From NCBI RefSeq assembly GCF_001613545.1, contig NZ_BDCO01000002.1, positions 2,666,001-2,730,000 on the forward strand: a stretch of 64,000 nucleotides of DNA. The letters run 5' to 3'. This document shows, piece after piece, positions 18,503 to 30,060 of this stretch. Position numbers and translations under genes: made by a program. Every line of letters starts with the position of its first letter. The stretch's first letter is position 1. Under the pieces are notes generated by a model. It ran no database searches, was not told the DNA's origin, and saw nothing but the letters and a program-made list of their open reading frames with translations. The stretch is from Terrimicrobium sacchariphilum. GTDB lineage: Bacteria; Verrucomicrobiota; Verrucomicrobiia; Chthoniobacterales; Terrimicrobiaceae.

Positions 18503-21391
18503 ATGCCGGTCGTCAATCACTCGGTTATTCGCATCAAAGGGGCGAGACAGCACAACCTGCAGAATATCGATGTCGAGATTCCGCGGAACAAGCTGGTCGT
18601 CCTGACGGGGTTGAGCGGCTCCGGCAAATCCTCGCTGGCCTTCGATACGCTTTATGCCGAGGGACAACGAAAATATGTCGAGAGCCTTTCGGCGTACGCG
18701 AGGCAGTTTCTGGACCAGATGCAGAAGCCGGATGTCGATTATATCGAGGGACTTTCTCCAGCGATCGCAATTGAACAGCGCAATTCTGCGGCCAACCCGA
18801 GGTCAACCATCGCAACGACGACTGAGATTTACGATTATCTGCGGCTTCTGTTTGCCGCGATCGGAAAGCCCCACGATCCCGCTACGGGAGAAGCGGTCGT
18901 ACGCCAGACTCCGCAGCAAATCACCGACGAGATTCTTTCCTGGCCTGAGGGCACGAAAATCATTCTGCTAGCCCCCTTGGTCAATCACGAGACCGGAGAG
19001 TTCCGTGACGTCATTGAAAAGGCGCGCCGCGAAGGTTTTGTCCGCCTGAGAATCGACGGTCAGACGGTGGAACTTGGCACCCCGACGCTGCCCAAGCTGG
19101 CCAAGACCGCGGCCCATACTATTGAGGCCGTGGTGGATCGGCTGGTGGTCAAGGATGGCATCCGGCAAAGGCTTGCGGATTCCATCGAGAGTGCCCTCCG
19201 CTGGGGCTCGGGGAAAATCACGATCAGCCGCTTGATTTCCTCTGAGGCCGAGTGGGACGAGCGCAAGTTTTCGACCGACTTCAGCAACCCCTCGACGGGC
19301 TTCACCATGCCGAAGCTCACGCCGAAGCACTTCTCGTTCAATAGCCATCATGGAGCCTGCCCGGCGTGTCATGGAATTGGCACCGAATTGTTTTTTGACC
19401 ATGATCTCATGGTCGATCCAGCCAAAACGCTCGCTCAGGGTGCTATCAAACCATGGCGGGTGGGAAACAAGCGGATGCGGCTCTATTATGGGGCCATTCT
19501 GGAAGCATTACGCGCAGATACCCCTGTGCCGGAGGATGTTCCGTTTAGGGATCTGCCGCAGAATTTCAAGAGCCTCCTCTTTGAAGGCAGCGGAGACCGG
19601 GGAGTGACGGTTCAGACATCTGCCGAGCGCAAGGTGACCAAGCCTTTTGAGGGTTTGGTCGCCCAGATGGAGCGGCTTTTTGAGACGAGTGAAAGTGAGT
19701 TTACTCGCAAGCGCCTCCGGGCTTTCCAAAGCCGCCGCGTGTGCCGGATATGCCAGGGGGCGAGGCTGCGCCCGGAGATCCTGGCGGTAACGATTCCGGT
19801 TTCAGACGGCCGGGAGATCAACATCGACCAGTTTTGCGACCTTCCGATCGCGGAGGCCTACGGCGTTGCTTCCGGAATCGTATTGAGCACCACCGAAGAG
19901 GAGATCGTGCATGATGTTCAGCGCGAGATCCGCCAGCGCCTGGGGTTTCTGAATGAGGTCGGGCTGGGGTATCTACAGCTCAGCCGTGAAAGCGGCACGC
20001 TCAGCGGAGGGGAAGCTCAGCGCATCCGCCTTGCGACCCAGATTGGCTCGGGGTTGGCTGGTGTGTTGTACGTGCTGGATGAGCCGAGCATTGGCTTGCA
20101 CCAGCGTGATAACGACCGGCTGATTGGAACCCTGCGAACCCTGCGTGAACTCGGCAACAGCGTGATAGTGGTCGAGCACGATGAGGATACGATCCGCGCT
20201 GCCGACCACATTCTGGACATCGGTCCGGGAGCCGGGCCTCGGGGCGGAAAGATCGTCGCCCAAGGCTCGCTCGACGAGATCCTGAAATGCGAGGACTCCC
20301 TTACGGCGCAGTACCTCAACAAAGGGTTGAAAATCTCCGTGCCAAAATATCGCGTGCCGCCTCGCAAATTGCGCAAGCTTGCGGGGGAAATCGGGGACGG
20401 ATGGCTCACGGTGTTTGGCGCCACCGAAAATAATCTCAAGAACGTCACGGCGGCCTTTCCGGTCGGGTGCCTGACTTGCGTGACGGGCGTTTCCGGCAGT
20501 GGAAAGTCGACGCTGGTAAACGATATCCTGCGTGCCGTCCTGGCGAGGGATCTCAATGGAGCCAAGGAGCGTCCGGGAGCCTTCAAACGCATCGTCGGTA
20601 CCGAACAATTTGACAAGGTCGTGGTGATCGACCAGACCCCGGTGGGACGCACACCTCGATCAAATCCCGCTACGTACTCGGGCGCACTCGGGCCGATTCG
20701 CGACCTGTTTAGTGAACTGCCCGCCGCGCGAATCCGGGGCTACGATGCCAGCAGATTCTCCTTCAATGCCAAGGGCGGTCGGTGCGAGCACTGCCAGGGC
20801 GATGGCTTCATCAAGATCGAAATGCATTTTCTCGCCGACGTCTACGTGGAGTGCGAGGTATGCCATGGCCAGCGATACAATCGCGAGACCCTGGAGATCA
20901 CTTACAAGGGAAAGAATATCGCCGATGTGCTTGCGATGACCGTGGACGAAGCATCGCGTTTCTTTCGCAATATCCCGGCGCTTTCATCCAAACTCGAGAC
21001 ATTGCAGGATGTCGGCTTGGGGTACCTCCGGCTCGGTCAGTCTGCCACGACACTATCCGGCGGCGAGGCGCAGCGCATGAAACTGGCTGCAGAATTGGCG
21101 CGCCGGGCTACAGGGCGTACGATTTACCTGCTAGACGAACCGACCACCGGACTCCATTTTGCAGATATCCACAAGCTCCTCGAAGTGCTGATGAAGCTCC
21201 GCGACGCCCATAATACCCTGATCGTTATCGAACATAACCTCGAGGTGATCAAATGTGCCGACTGGATCATTGACCTTGGTCCAGAAGGTGGAGCGGGTGG
21301 GGGAACCATCGTCTGTGAGGGAACTCCTGAAGAGGTTGCGGCAAATCCCAAGAGCCACACCGCAGCCTATCTCGCTCGTATGCTCAAATGA
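18503..21391 (+). CDS. uvrA: Excinuclease ABC subunit A
   Basis: DNA damage recognition ATPase of nucleotide excision repair, 962 residues. It has two ABC ATPase halves: Walker [15 protein letters not shown] with signature [15 protein letters not shown], and Walker [14 protein letters not shown] with signature [15 protein letters not shown]. Walker B sites are [14 protein letters not shown] and [14 protein letters not shown]. Zinc-finger cysteine pairs are seen ([36 protein letters not shown]). The start at 18503 directly precedes the canonical [16 protein letters not shown]. It overlaps the next gene by 4 bases. Confidence 0.98.
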   Translation: MPVVNHSVIRIKGARQHNLQNIDVEIPRNKLVVLTGLSGSGKSSLAFDTLYAEGQRKYVESLSAYARQFLDQMQKPDVDYIEGLSPAIAIEQRNSAANPRSTIATTTEIYDYLRLLFAAIGKPHDPATGEAVVRQTPQQITDEILSWPEGTKIILLAPLVNHETGEFRDVIEKARREGFVRLRIDGQTVELGTPTLPKLAKTAAHTIEAVVDRLVVKDGIRQRLADSIESALRWGSGKITISRLISSEAEWDERKFSTDFSNPSTGFTMPKLTPKHFSFNSHHGACPACHGIGTELFFDHDLMVDPAKTLAQGAIKPWRVGNKRMRLYYGAILEALRADTPVPEDVPFRDLPQNFKSLLFEGSGDRGVTVQTSAERKVTKPFEGLVAQMERLFETSESEFTRKRLRAFQSRRVCRICQGARLRPEILAVTIPVSDGREINIDQFCDLPIAEAYGVASGIVLSTTEEEIVHDVQREIRQRLGFLNEVGLGYLQLSRESGTLSGGEAQRIRLATQIGSGLAGVLYVLDEPSIGLHQRDNDRLIGTLRTLRELGNSVIVVEHDEDTIRAADHILDIGPGAGPRGGKIVAQGSLDEILKCEDSLTAQYLNKGLKISVPKYRVPPRKLRKLAGEIGDGWLTVFGATENNLKNVTAAFPVGCLTCVTGVSGSGKSTLVNDILRAVLARDLNGAKERPGAFKRIVGTEQFDKVVVIDQTPVGRTPRSNPATYSGALGPIRDLFSELPAARIRGYDASRFSFNAKGGRCEHCQGDGFIKIEMHFLADVYVECEVCHGQRYNRETLEITYKGKNIADVLAMTVDEASRFFRNIPALSSKLETLQDVGLGYLRLGQSATTLSGGEAQRMKLAAELARRATGRTIYLLDEPTTGLHFADIHKLLEVLMKLRDAHNTLIVIEHNLEVIKCADWIIDLGPEGGAGGGTIVCEGTPEEVAANPKSHTAAYLARMLK

Positions 21392-23763
21392 CGAAAGCCT
21401 GCTGGATACTTTCTCTCTTCGTTTCCGCCCTCCTCGGCGGCCTGCGGGCCGATGATCAACTCGCAGACGTCCGCAAAGCGCTCGCCGACGGCCTGCCGGA
21501 CGTCGCCCTCTATCGGCTCGGAGCTTCCAGCGTCGCTGCTCCCAGTCCGGAAGCGCTCTTGCTGAGAGCCAGGGCGCTGAATGCTCTGGGGCGATATGAC
21601 GAGGCTGTGCAAACGCTCCAGGGCGAGCAAAATCTCACTGACGAGGCCACATTGGTGCTCGCTCGAGCCCAAGGCAAAACGGGCCGCCTCGATGAAGCCC
21701 TCGCGCTTTATCAAAAGCTGTCTGCCGATCCGCAGTTCGCCACCGAAGCCAATCTGTCGCAAGCTGCGATCCTTGAGAAGCTGAACCAACCGGCCAAAGC
21801 TGCACAACTGCTCGATAACCTCGCGAAGAATGGCCCGCTGGCTCCGGAACTGGCCCTAAAATTGGCGGAAATTCGCCTGGGAGATGGAAACCCGCAGGCG
21901 GCGGCAGATCTGCTCAACAGTAGCACTGGGCTGGCCGGCGACCAACTTGCCGCCCAGCAATACCTGCTGGCCAAGGTTAACCTGGCTCAAGGGAAAACTG
22001 CGGAGGCCGAAAAGCTCCTTTCCGCCATCAAGTCCCCTTCTTCTCAAATCGCAGCTGACGTGGTCACTCTGCGAGCGGATGCCCTGGTGAGACAAAAGGA
22101 CCTCAGTGAGGCGGAGCGAGTGCTGGAGGATTTTATCGAAAAGAGTCCAAACTCGGCGGTTCTTGATGGGCCGTTCCTCTTGCTTGACCGGGTTTATGCG
22201 TCACAGGGAGCTGCCTCCGGAGCCGAGCTCAAGCGCTGGGCGGCTGACACCACCGCGCCTCTCCGTGCTCAACTGGCCCTCTTCTTCCTCGCAAAAAGCG
22301 AAGCCAGAAACAGCAAGATTCAGCGCAGCCGCGAGCTTTTCAGCCAGTTTCTTCAATCGGCGCCGCCCGGGTCGCAACTGGCGAATGAAGCAAGTATCGC
22401 GCTCGCCCAGTCTTATCAAGCCGAGGGTCTTTATCCGCAGGCCATGGCGGCCCTGCAGGGAACCCCGGAAACGGGGCGTACGGGATTCATGCGAGGGGTG
22501 ATTCTCGCCGCTGACGGGGACTACCGTAATGCTGCGATCTGTTTTCAGCAGGCGTCTGGAGATCCAAGTCTCAAGCAATCCGCCCTGATCAATGCCTGTA
22601 TTTCCGCAACTCTTGCCGGCATCCCGCGTTCGGAAAATAAAGCATGGCAGGAACTCGCCTCATTGCCTGATGCTCAGGCAATTCTCCGGGGAGTGGAACT
22701 CAACGAAGGACTGCTGCTGGCGGCGCAAAAGCGCCCCGAGGCCGGACCACTTCTTGAGCGGCTGGCGGTGGGCGACTCATCCGAGGCGCAACGCGCCCGT
22801 CTCGCTCTCGCGGAGTGGCAGTATGCCCAGCTCAACGTCAAACAGGCGAGAGAGACCCTCAAACCATTATTGGTGAGCAACTCTCCTGAGCGTGAGCAGT
22901 CCGAGTATCTGGCAATCTTTCTTGAAGATACCGGCGACGCTTCTTCCGAGCAGGAGTCCTTGCGTTTGGCCGAGGCCTTCCTAAAAGCCTATCCGTCCTC
23001 TCAGTACGAGCCTGACGTCCGCATGAAGATCGGCGAACTATATTTCCGCCGCGGCGATTACCTCGGGGCCATAGCTCAGTTCGATACAGTCGCCGAGGAG
23101 TTTCCCGCCTCTCCATTGGCGGACAAGGCGGTCTTCCTCGAGGCTCAAGCCATGGCTCGTTCTATGGATCCGCGTCTGATGGAGGAAGCCATCGATACCT
23201 ATGAAAAGGTGGCTTCCGGGAGCGGTGCCCTTGCTCTCCGGGCCCGCCTGGCTCAGGCCGTTCTTTACGACGCACTCCAGCGACCAAAGGAAGCCCTCGG
23301 CATTCTGGACAAAATCCTCGCATCGAAACCATCCGCCGATCTCCGGAGTCGTGTCCTCGTGGAAAAAGGAGATATCCAGTTTGCCCAGGGTGCAACTGCT
23401 CCTGATCAGTACAAACAAGCCATTGCCACGTGGGATCAGGTAGCCGCGGACCCGTCTGCACCGCGCCAGTGGTCCAATCAGGCACTGGCCAAGATGGGTG
23501 CCGCTTATGAAAAGCTCGGAGACAATCAGGCGGCGTTGAATTGCTACTATCGTGTTTTTTCCCAGGACCAAAAGGGGGAGCCGGAATACTTCTGGTACTA
23601 CAAGGCGGGATTTGACGCCGGACGACTTTTGGAATCACAAAAGCTTTGGAAAGAGGCGATCGCAGTCTATGAAAAGATCGCCGCGCTTGAAGGGCCGCGG
23701 GCTGAAGAGGCTCGCAACAGGGTAAACAAGCTCCGACTTGAAAATTTCCTTTGGGAAAACTGA
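21388..23763 (+). CDS. Secreted tetratricopeptide-repeat protein
   Basis: 791-residue protein with a signal peptide (about 1-21, LFVSALLGGLRA) and helical TPR-like repeats over nearly the whole length. Examples are LLRARALNALGRYDEAVQTL, KMGAAYEKLGDNQAALNCYY and KIGELYFRRGDYLGAIAQFD. The latter resembles YbgF/BamD-type outer-membrane repeats. It has no enzymatic domain. A role as a periplasmic scaffold for envelope assembly is likely but not specific. The ATGA overlap with uvrA is probably just dense packing. Confidence 0.85.
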   Translation: MTKACWILSLFVSALLGGLRADDQLADVRKALADGLPDVALYRLGASSVAAPSPEALLLRARALNALGRYDEAVQTLQGEQNLTDEATLVLARAQGKTGRLDEALALYQKLSADPQFATEANLSQAAILEKLNQPAKAAQLLDNLAKNGPLAPELALKLAEIRLGDGNPQAAADLLNSSTGLAGDQLAAQQYLLAKVNLAQGKTAEAEKLLSAIKSPSSQIAADVVTLRADALVRQKDLSEAERVLEDFIEKSPNSAVLDGPFLLLDRVYASQGAASGAELKRWAADTTAPLRAQLALFFLAKSEARNSKIQRSRELFSQFLQSAPPGSQLANEASIALAQSYQAEGLYPQAMAALQGTPETGRTGFMRGVILAADGDYRNAAICFQQASGDPSLKQSALINACISATLAGIPRSENKAWQELASLPDAQAILRGVELNEGLLLAAQKRPEAGPLLERLAVGDSSEAQRARLALAEWQYAQLNVKQARETLKPLLVSNSPEREQSEYLAIFLEDTGDASSEQESLRLAEAFLKAYPSSQYEPDVRMKIGELYFRRGDYLGAIAQFDTVAEEFPASPLADKAVFLEAQAMARSMDPRLMEEAIDTYEKVASGSGALALRARLAQAVLYDALQRPKEALGILDKILASKPSADLRSRVLVEKGDIQFAQGATAPDQYKQAIATWDQVAADPSAPRQWSNQALAKMGAAYEKLGDNQAALNCYYRVFSQDQKGEPEYFWYYKAGFDAGRLLESQKLWKEAIAVYEKIAALEGPRAEEARNRVNKLRLENFLWEN

Positions 23764-23772
23764 CCTCTTTAT

Positions 23773-24852
23773 ATGCCTAGATCACACGTCAAACTGTTCA
23801 TTCCCGGACCCATCGAGGTTTCGGAGAAAACCTATCGTGCCATGACCGAGCCGATGATCGGTCACCGCAGTGGCGACTTCAAAGCCCTCTACGGCGGTAT
23901 CCAGCCGAAGCTCCAGGAGCTTTTTGGCACCAAGCGCCCCGTGTTCCTTTCCACCTCCTCGGCCTGGGGGGTGATGGAAGGCTCGATCCGCAACCTCGTC
24001 GGCAAGAAGGTGCTCAACTGCATGTGCGGCGCGTTTTCGGACAAGTGGTTCGACGTCAGCAAGCGCGTGGGCAAGGCCGCTGATACCCTCCAGGTGGAGT
24101 GGGGCAAGCCGGTTCTTCCCGAGCAGATCGAGGCAAAGCTTTCCGAGGGCGGATTTGACGCCGTCACCCTTATTCATAATGAAACCTCCACGGGTGTGCG
24201 CAGTCCGCTGCCGGAGATCGCCGAGGTGATGAAGAAATTCCCCGACGTGATGCTCATCGTCGACACCGTCTCGTCGTTCTCGACCGAGTCGATTCCGATG
24301 GACGAACTCGGCATCGACGTGCTGCTCACCGGTAGCCAGAAGGCGCTCGCGCTGCCTCCGGGCCTCGCACTTTTCTCGGTCTCCGAGCGCGCCATGGAGC
24401 GGGCCAAGACCATCGAGGGACGCGGCTACTACTTTGACTTCGTGGAATTCGCCAAGAACCAGGAGCAGGACATGACGCCGAGCACTCCGGTGATTCCGCT
24501 CATCTACGCCCTGCGCTCGAAGCTGGAAGACATCTTCAGTGAAGGCCTGGAAAATCGCTTCGCTCGCCACAAGAAGCTCAACAGCATCGTGCACGAGTGG
24601 GTGAAGTCGAAGGGTTTTGAGTTCTTCGCTCCCGAGGGCTATCGCTCGCTATCGCTCACATGCGTGGCCAACAACCGCGACGTGGACGTTGCCGCGTGGA
24701 TCAAGCGCCTGCGTGAGAAGCATCAATTCGTCATCGATGGCGGCTACGGCAAGCTGAAGGGCAAGACCTTCCGCATCTCCAACATGGGCGACGAAACCGA
24801 GGAGACCATCGGCGAACTGCTCGCCGCCCTCGACGACACGCTCGAGGCCTAA
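23773..24852 (+). CDS. Alanine/serine-glyoxylate aminotransferase (class V)
   Basis: PLP enzyme of 359 residues that transfers amino groups to glyoxylate. Family landmarks are LFIPGPIEVSEKTYRAM, IGHRSGDFKALY, the substrate loop HNETSTGVRSPL, VDTVSSFSTESI and the PLP lysine in LTGSQKALALPPGLA. Either alanine-glyoxylate or serine-glyoxylate transaminase is possible. Third codon positions are strongly G/C, more so than in its neighbours, which suggests high expression. It has its own terminator. Confidence 0.93.
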   Translation: MPRSHVKLFIPGPIEVSEKTYRAMTEPMIGHRSGDFKALYGGIQPKLQELFGTKRPVFLSTSSAWGVMEGSIRNLVGKKVLNCMCGAFSDKWFDVSKRVGKAADTLQVEWGKPVLPEQIEAKLSEGGFDAVTLIHNETSTGVRSPLPEIAEVMKKFPDVMLIVDTVSSFSTESIPMDELGIDVLLTGSQKALALPPGLALFSVSERAMERAKTIEGRGYYFDFVEFAKNQEQDMTPSTPVIPLIYALRSKLEDIFSEGLENRFARHKKLNSIVHEWVKSKGFEFFAPEGYRSLSLTCVANNRDVDVAAWIKRLREKHQFVIDGGYGKLKGKTFRISNMGDETEETIGELLAALDDTLEA

Positions 24853-24871
24853 ACGGCACCCGACAATCATC

Positions 24872-24910
24872 AACCCGCGGAATGGGCTCGTCCTGTTCCG
24901 CGGGTTTTTG
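24872..24910 (+). terminator. Intrinsic terminator after the aminotransferase
   Basis: An 11-bp stem (AACCCGCGGAA 24872-24882 with TTCCGCGGGTT 24896-24906) and a 13-base loop, followed by TTT on the + strand. Confidence 0.88.
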
Positions 24911-24935
24911 GTTTTCCGGGGAGGGGGATTGTGTT

Positions 24936-25271
24936 ATGCCAAGGCTCATGGCACGGGTTTTGATCGCCTTGCTGATGATGGGTTCCCTGGTTCTCGCCGA
25001 CGAACCGGTCTCCATGTCTCTGGATGTGAGCCACGTGGCTTTTCTTCCGCCTATCCCAACGGAGCAATCCGCTCCGATGATGTCTTTTCCGTATGCCCAC
25101 ACGGATATCGTCATCAAAGTTCCGAGTATTCCCACAAACTACGTTGCTTTTGTTTCTCCAACCGGAAGCCTGGGGATGAGGCGCGTCACCTCTTACGAGA
25201 GACTTTGCGTTCCATTTTCCTCGGCAATTGGAAATGCCCTCATCGTAAAACCTCCCGCCGGGTTTCGCTGA
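24936..25271 (+). CDS. Small secreted protein of unknown function
   Basis: 111-residue protein. ATG 24936 has a GAGGGGGAT ribosome site 8 bases upstream. An N-terminal hydrophobic segment ending LVLADEPV looks like a signal peptide (about 1-22). The mature part is about 90 residues with one cysteine, many prolines and no recognised domain. It sits alone between a terminator and ileS, and could be co-transcribed with ileS. Confidence 0.6.
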   Translation: MPRLMARVLIALLMMGSLVLADEPVSMSLDVSHVAFLPPIPTEQSAPMMSFPYAHTDIVIKVPSIPTNYVAFVSPTGSLGMRRVTSYERLCVPFSSAIGNALIVKPPAGFR

Positions 25272-25340
25272 TCGGGCGACCGATCTTGTCAGCTCGCGTT
25301 TGACCCTGAGGGGCGGCGCTGGTAAAGGTGTCCGTTTCTC

Positions 25341-28058
25341 ATGAGCAGTTACAAGGACACGCTGAATCTTCCCAAGACGGATTTCCCGATGAAAGCCGGG
25401 CTCACCACCCGCGAGCCGGAGATTCTCAAGAAATGGGAGGAGAGCGGGTTGTACGAGCGCATCCAGGAAGCTCGCAAGGACGCTCCAGTCTACGTCCTGC
25501 ATGACGGACCGCCCTTCGCCAATGGCGACGTCCACATGGGCACGGCGCTCAACAAGGTGCTCAAGGATTTCGTGGTCAAGTCCCGCTCGATGAGCGGCTT
25601 CCGTGCTCCGTATGTCCCGGGTTGGGACTGCCACGGCCTGCCGATCGAGTTCAAGGTCGTAAAGGAATCCAAGGGGCTCTCGCCTGTGGAAATCCGCAAG
25701 CGCTCCGAGGAGTACGCGCGCAAGTTCATCGATATCCAGCGCCGCCAGTTCCGCCGCCTTGGCGTACTCGGCACGTGGGAGCATCCGTACCTGACGCTCG
25801 CTCCCGGCTACGAGGCGGAGATCGTCCGTTCCTTTGCCAAGTTCGTGGAGAACGGCCTCGTTTATCAGAGCAAGAAGCCGGTCCTATGGAGCACGGGCGC
25901 GCAGACCGCGCTGGCTGAGGCCGAGGTGGAGTATCAGGACAAAACTTCACCGGCTATCTTCGTCAAATTTGCCGTCACCAGCGGACCTTTCGCGGACAAG
26001 GCCAGTATCGTCATCTGGACGACCACTCCGTGGACGCTCCCGGCCAATCTCGCGATTGCCGTTCATCCCGAGCACAATTACGTGCGGGCCACGGTGGAAG
26101 GGCTGGGGGATGTGATCGTCGCCCAGGCTCTCCTGGAAAATTTCGTCAAGGTTGCTGGAGCTTCCTCGTCCCAGGTTCATGAAGCCTTTGCCGGAGCCGA
26201 CCTCGAAGGCACCAAGGCGAAGCATCCTTTCCTCGATCGCGAGGCCACGGTTTACACCGCGGATTTCGTCACCCTCGACACGGGTACGGGTGCGGTGCAC
26301 ATCGCGCCGGGCCATGGTGAGGATGACTACCTGCTCGGCCGCCAGAAGGGGCTGACGCTTCTTTCCCCGGTCGACGACAACGGCTGCTTCACCGAGGACG
26401 TCGGCGTGCCGGAACTCATCGGCAAGTATGTCTTCAAGGCCAACGAGCGCGTGATCGAAATCCTCGCCGAGCGCGGAGCTCTCGTCGCCCGGGAGGATTA
26501 TCAGCACAGCTACCCGCATTGCTGGCGTTCCAAGACGCCAGTGATCTTCCGCGCCATCGAGCAATTCTTCATTCGTATCGACGACCTGCGCGGCAAAGCG
26601 CTGGAAGCCGTCGACAGCACGACATGGCTCCCACACTGGGGCCGCAACCGTATTCGCGGCACGGTGGAATCCCGCCCCGACTGGTGTATCTCGCGCCAGC
26701 GCACCTGGGGCGTGCCGCTTCCGGTTTTCTACGACGCCTCCGGCGCTCCGATCCTCGATCCCGACGTCATTCGCAAGGTGGCCGACGTCATCGCGGAGAA
26801 GGGGACCAATGCGTGGTTCGAACTGAACGATGCCGAGTGGGCCGCCTTGGTCGGCCTTCCTGCCACGATCTCGCGCCGCAATGATACGCTCGACGTCTGG
26901 ATCGACTCCGGTGTGAGCCATCAGGCCGTACTGCGCACACATCCCGACCTGCAATTCCCAGCCGATCTCTACATCGAGGCGACGGACCAGCATCGCGGCT
27001 GGTTCCAGAGCTCGCTCATGACCTCGGTCGCGCTCAATGGCGTGGCTCCGTACAAGGCCGTGCTCACGCATGGATTCGTCGTCGACGTCGACACGAAGAA
27101 GAAAATCTCCAAATCCTCCCAGGGCGGCTACCAGAAGCCGACCGAAGCCGAGCATTACGTCAATAAATACGGCGCCGACCTGCTGCGTCTCTGGGTGAGC
27201 AGCATCAACTTCACCGACGACGTTCCGTTCTCGGAGGAAATCTTCACCCGCCTTACCGACGCCTACCGTCGTATCCGCAATACCCTGCGCATTCTGCTCG
27301 CCAACCTGCACGATTTCGACGCCGCGGTGCCCGTGCCGGAGGAAAGCCTGACGCTGGTGGATCGCTGGATTCTCGCCCGTTTGCAGAACCTCGTGGCCAC
27401 CTGCCGCGATGCGTACGACAAGCTCGAGTTCCATCGCGTTTACCACTCGGTGAACCAATTCTGCGCCGTCGACCTGAGCAGCCTATATGTGGACATCACG
27501 AAGGACCGTCTCTACTGCGACGCCGCCTCGTCGGCCCGACGCCGCGCGACTCAGTTCGCCATGCACCAGGTGTTCGATACGCTGACCCGTCTGCTCGCGC
27601 CGATCCTTTCATTCACCACGGAGGAGGCCTGGGGTTACTTCGATGGACGCGATTCCATCCATCTCCAACTCTTCCCGGTGGTCGATCCGAAGTGGAAGAA
27701 CGACGAGGTCATCGCCACATTTGACCACCTGCTCGCGCTACGTGGCAACATCACGCAAGCCCTGGAATCTGCCCAGAAGGGCGGCGTAATCGGTGGAACG
27801 CTGGAAGCCCGGGTCGATCTCGCAGTCCCGGCTGACGACGCCGCTCATGCGGTGAAGGCTGAACTCGACGAAATCTTCATCCTCAGCGACCTCCATCTCC
27901 ACACGGGGACCGAGATTGCCGTCGATGTCGCCAAGACGACTAACCGCAAGTGCGAACGCTGCTGGCGTTTCCGTCCCGAGGTGGGCTCCATCTCCGCTCA
28001 CCCGGAGCTTTGCGGACGCTGCGCCGAGGCGGTTGATCTCTTCGCTGCCGTCAAATGA
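25341..28058 (+). CDS. ileS: Isoleucine--tRNA ligase
   Basis: Class I synthetase of 905 residues. The HIGH-equivalent is in [18 protein letters not shown], followed by the [10 protein letters not shown] motif, the CP1 editing domain ([31 protein letters not shown]), a KMSKS-equivalent [10 protein letters not shown] and a C-terminal zinc ribbon (CERCWRF ... CGRC), as in the E. coli-type enzyme. It overlaps lspA by 4 bases, the common ileS-lspA arrangement. Confidence 0.98.
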   Translation: MSSYKDTLNLPKTDFPMKAGLTTREPEILKKWEESGLYERIQEARKDAPVYVLHDGPPFANGDVHMGTALNKVLKDFVVKSRSMSGFRAPYVPGWDCHGLPIEFKVVKESKGLSPVEIRKRSEEYARKFIDIQRRQFRRLGVLGTWEHPYLTLAPGYEAEIVRSFAKFVENGLVYQSKKPVLWSTGAQTALAEAEVEYQDKTSPAIFVKFAVTSGPFADKASIVIWTTTPWTLPANLAIAVHPEHNYVRATVEGLGDVIVAQALLENFVKVAGASSSQVHEAFAGADLEGTKAKHPFLDREATVYTADFVTLDTGTGAVHIAPGHGEDDYLLGRQKGLTLLSPVDDNGCFTEDVGVPELIGKYVFKANERVIEILAERGALVAREDYQHSYPHCWRSKTPVIFRAIEQFFIRIDDLRGKALEAVDSTTWLPHWGRNRIRGTVESRPDWCISRQRTWGVPLPVFYDASGAPILDPDVIRKVADVIAEKGTNAWFELNDAEWAALVGLPATISRRNDTLDVWIDSGVSHQAVLRTHPDLQFPADLYIEATDQHRGWFQSSLMTSVALNGVAPYKAVLTHGFVVDVDTKKKISKSSQGGYQKPTEAEHYVNKYGADLLRLWVSSINFTDDVPFSEEIFTRLTDAYRRIRNTLRILLANLHDFDAAVPVPEESLTLVDRWILARLQNLVATCRDAYDKLEFHRVYHSVNQFCAVDLSSLYVDITKDRLYCDAASSARRRATQFAMHQVFDTLTRLLAPILSFTTEEAWGYFDGRDSIHLQLFPVVDPKWKNDEVIATFDHLLALRGNITQALESAQKGGVIGGTLEARVDLAVPADDAAHAVKAELDEIFILSDLHLHTGTEIAVDVAKTTNRKCERCWRFRPEVGSISAHPELCGRCAEAVDLFAAVK

Positions 28059-28537
28059 GGTGGCTGCTGGCCGTTTCCTTGCCCTTCTTCGTGATCGATC
28101 AGATCACGAAGGAGCTGGTGCTGCGGTTTGTACCGCTGGATGTGACGATTCCGGTCATCCCCGGATTTTTCAACATCATCCAGGCGCACAATACCGGAGC
28201 GGCCTTCAGCATGTTTCGCGATAACAATTACTTTTTCGTCGGACTCGCCTCCACTGCGCTTCTGGTGCTGGTCTTTCTCTTCTGGAAGGGAAAATTCGCC
28301 TATCTGACCACGAAGTGGGCCGGGGCGCTGCTCGTGGCCGGTATCGCGGGAAATCTGATCGACCGATTGAGGCACGGGTTTGTCGTGGATTTCCTCGACG
28401 TCATCCTGCCTTGGTATGGGCATTGGCCGACCTTTAACGTCGCTGACTCCTGTATTTGTGTCGCCGCCGGGTTGTTCGTAATCGCCAGTTTTCGCGAGGA
28501 ACGCGCCCAGAAGAAGGCGAAAGCCGAGGCCAAGTAG
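28055..28537 (+). CDS. lspA: Lipoprotein signal peptidase (signal peptidase II)
   Basis: Inner-membrane aspartic protease that cleaves prolipoproteins, 160 residues with four TM helices. Conserved boxes are [18 protein letters not shown], the first catalytic aspartate in [16 protein letters not shown] and the second in FNVADSCI. It is translationally coupled to ileS. A lipoprotein substrate is encoded in this window (GH1 lipoprotein, 61693-63039). Confidence 0.97.
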   Translation: MRWLLAVSLPFFVIDQITKELVLRFVPLDVTIPVIPGFFNIIQAHNTGAAFSMFRDNNYFFVGLASTALLVLVFLFWKGKFAYLTTKWAGALLVAGIAGNLIDRLRHGFVVDFLDVILPWYGHWPTFNVADSCICVAAGLFVIASFREERAQKKAKAEAK

Positions 28538-28546
28538 ATCGCATTG

Positions 28547-28590
28547 CTCCAAAACAAAAGGGGTGAACCCGTTGCCGGGCCCACCCCTTT
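28547..28590 (-). terminator. Intrinsic terminator between lspA and the porin
   Basis: AAAGGGGTG (28557-28565) pairs with CACCCCTTT (28582-28590), with an inner CCCG/CGGG stem (28568-28571, 28576-28579). The minus strand continues TGTTTTGG, so it best serves the porin gene; the + strand may also end here for lspA. Confidence 0.75.
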
Positions 28591-28617
28591 GATTGGATAG
28601 GAAGTATTCCTGAGCGA

Positions 28618-30012
28618 CTAGAACGTCACAGTGAGTCGTCCTCCGATGAGGAAGGCATTGTTCAGATCCTGAGTTCCACCGGGATTGATGATCAGTTGCG
28701 CGTCCGGCTGAATCGAGAGCCAGGGGGTGATGACAGCCTCATAGCTGAACTCCACAGCCATCTCTGCACCGACTCCCGTCGATCCCTCGAGTTCCAGGTT
28801 ATCCTGGGCGCCATTGGAGAGTTGCGCGTAGGCAAAGCCAACGCCGAGGCGGTCCTCATCGCGGGTCGGGATGAGACCGGTATAAACGAGACCGGTATCA
28901 AAGTAGAACCCGAGGAAGTTGCGATCCTGCGGCTGGAAGGCAATACGACCGAAGAAGCCAAGACCCTGCTGGGAGGGCTTTTCAACCGTCTGAGCATTCT
29001 TGCTCGCGACTCCCTTGCCGTCTTTGCTCAGACCCTCGGTAGTGACCACCGAAGGGGCTTCACGGAACAGCATCTGGTCGAGGACCCAGTAGAAGCCATA
29101 GTTCCAGTTATGATCCTGGGGTATGCCCGAGGAAGCTGCGTCGGCGAGGGGAATGCCAGCCTCATCGTAGTAGGGGTCGGCAAAGCTGCCGGTATGGAAC
29201 CATGCGCCAAACTTGGCTTCACCAGGCAGGGCAAAGGTTTCCTCACCCTGATTCCAGCGGCCCTGGATTTCATTCATCCAGAAGTAGCCATTATTGGCAT
29301 CGAGATCCCAGCGGAAACCGTGGCGGTTCACATTCTGGGCAAAGACGTTGCCCTGGAACACCGCACTCTGGAGCGTTAGCCAGTCGACCGGATTCACCGC
29401 GACACGCACGCCGAGGGTGCCCATCGGATAACCGGGGCCGCCTTCCGGCAGGTTAGTGTACATCGACGGAGCCCAGCCGAAGGTGCCGTTCAGGAACAGC
29501 GAACTGTAGGTCGAGGTAAGAAACTCGCTGTCCGCCGTGATCTGTCCCACGCGGATCGAGAGTTTATCGTCGAAGAAGTTCTGCTGGAACCACATTTCAA
29601 GCATGCGCAGGGTGTTGAATCCAGCGATGTTCGAGACCGTGAGGAAGTTCCCCGCAAGATCCTCGGAGGCATCACGCCCGCTCAACCAGAGCCAGGTCGT
29701 GCTGATCGTCGCACCTTTCCAGCCGACGAGCTTTTCCAGGTCCACCTCGGTACCGAAGGTCATCAGGCCGGTATAGACCGTGCCCTGCTTCAAGCCGCCA
29801 GTCGTATTACCCCAGACTTCCGCGGAGTAGCTGCCGAAGAGATCGACCCCATGGTCCTGAAGGGTGGTTCGCGCTCCGAACCAATCGCCGGTGGCATTGT
29901 CCCATTCCCACCAGGGTCTGGCGGGGTCACTGATCTGTTCCGTATTCGTTGCTACTCCGGCCATCAGTGAGGCGGCCGAGAGCAATAGCGGTGCTATTGT
30001 GCGTTTGAGCAT
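28618..30012 (-). CDS. Carbohydrate-selective porin, OprB family
   Basis: Outer-membrane sugar porin of 464 residues. The start at 30012 gives a signal peptide (MLKRTIAPLLLSAASLMAG). The mature part opens with WWEWDNATGDWFGARTTLQDHGVDL, characteristic of OprB. It continues with aromatic-rich alternating strands and ends in GGRLTVTF with a C-terminal phenylalanine, the usual BAM recognition signature. It fits with the sugar-use genes further along the window but is not in an operon with them. Confidence 0.9.
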   Translation of the reverse strand: MLKRTIAPLLLSAASLMAGVATNTEQISDPARPWWEWDNATGDWFGARTTLQDHGVDLFGSYSAEVWGNTTGGLKQGTVYTGLMTFGTEVDLEKLVGWKGATISTTWLWLSGRDASEDLAGNFLTVSNIAGFNTLRMLEMWFQQNFFDDKLSIRVGQITADSEFLTSTYSSLFLNGTFGWAPSMYTNLPEGGPGYPMGTLGVRVAVNPVDWLTLQSAVFQGNVFAQNVNRHGFRWDLDANNGYFWMNEIQGRWNQGEETFALPGEAKFGAWFHTGSFADPYYDEAGIPLADAASSGIPQDHNWNYGFYWVLDQMLFREAPSVVTTEGLSKDGKGVASKNAQTVEKPSQQGLGFFGRIAFQPQDRNFLGFYFDTGLVYTGLIPTRDEDRLGVGFAYAQLSNGAQDNLELEGSTGVGAEMAVEFSYEAVITPWLSIQPDAQLIINPGGTQDLNNAFLIGGRLTVTF

Positions 30013-30060
30013 GGTTGATAGAGAGGGTGCCGATTCTCCAAAGCGCGAACGTCCGGTCAA

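Noticed and set aside
25947-27458. 503-codon minus-strand frame
   Set aside because: Antisense shadow of ileS, produced by strong GC3 bias; no independent motif.
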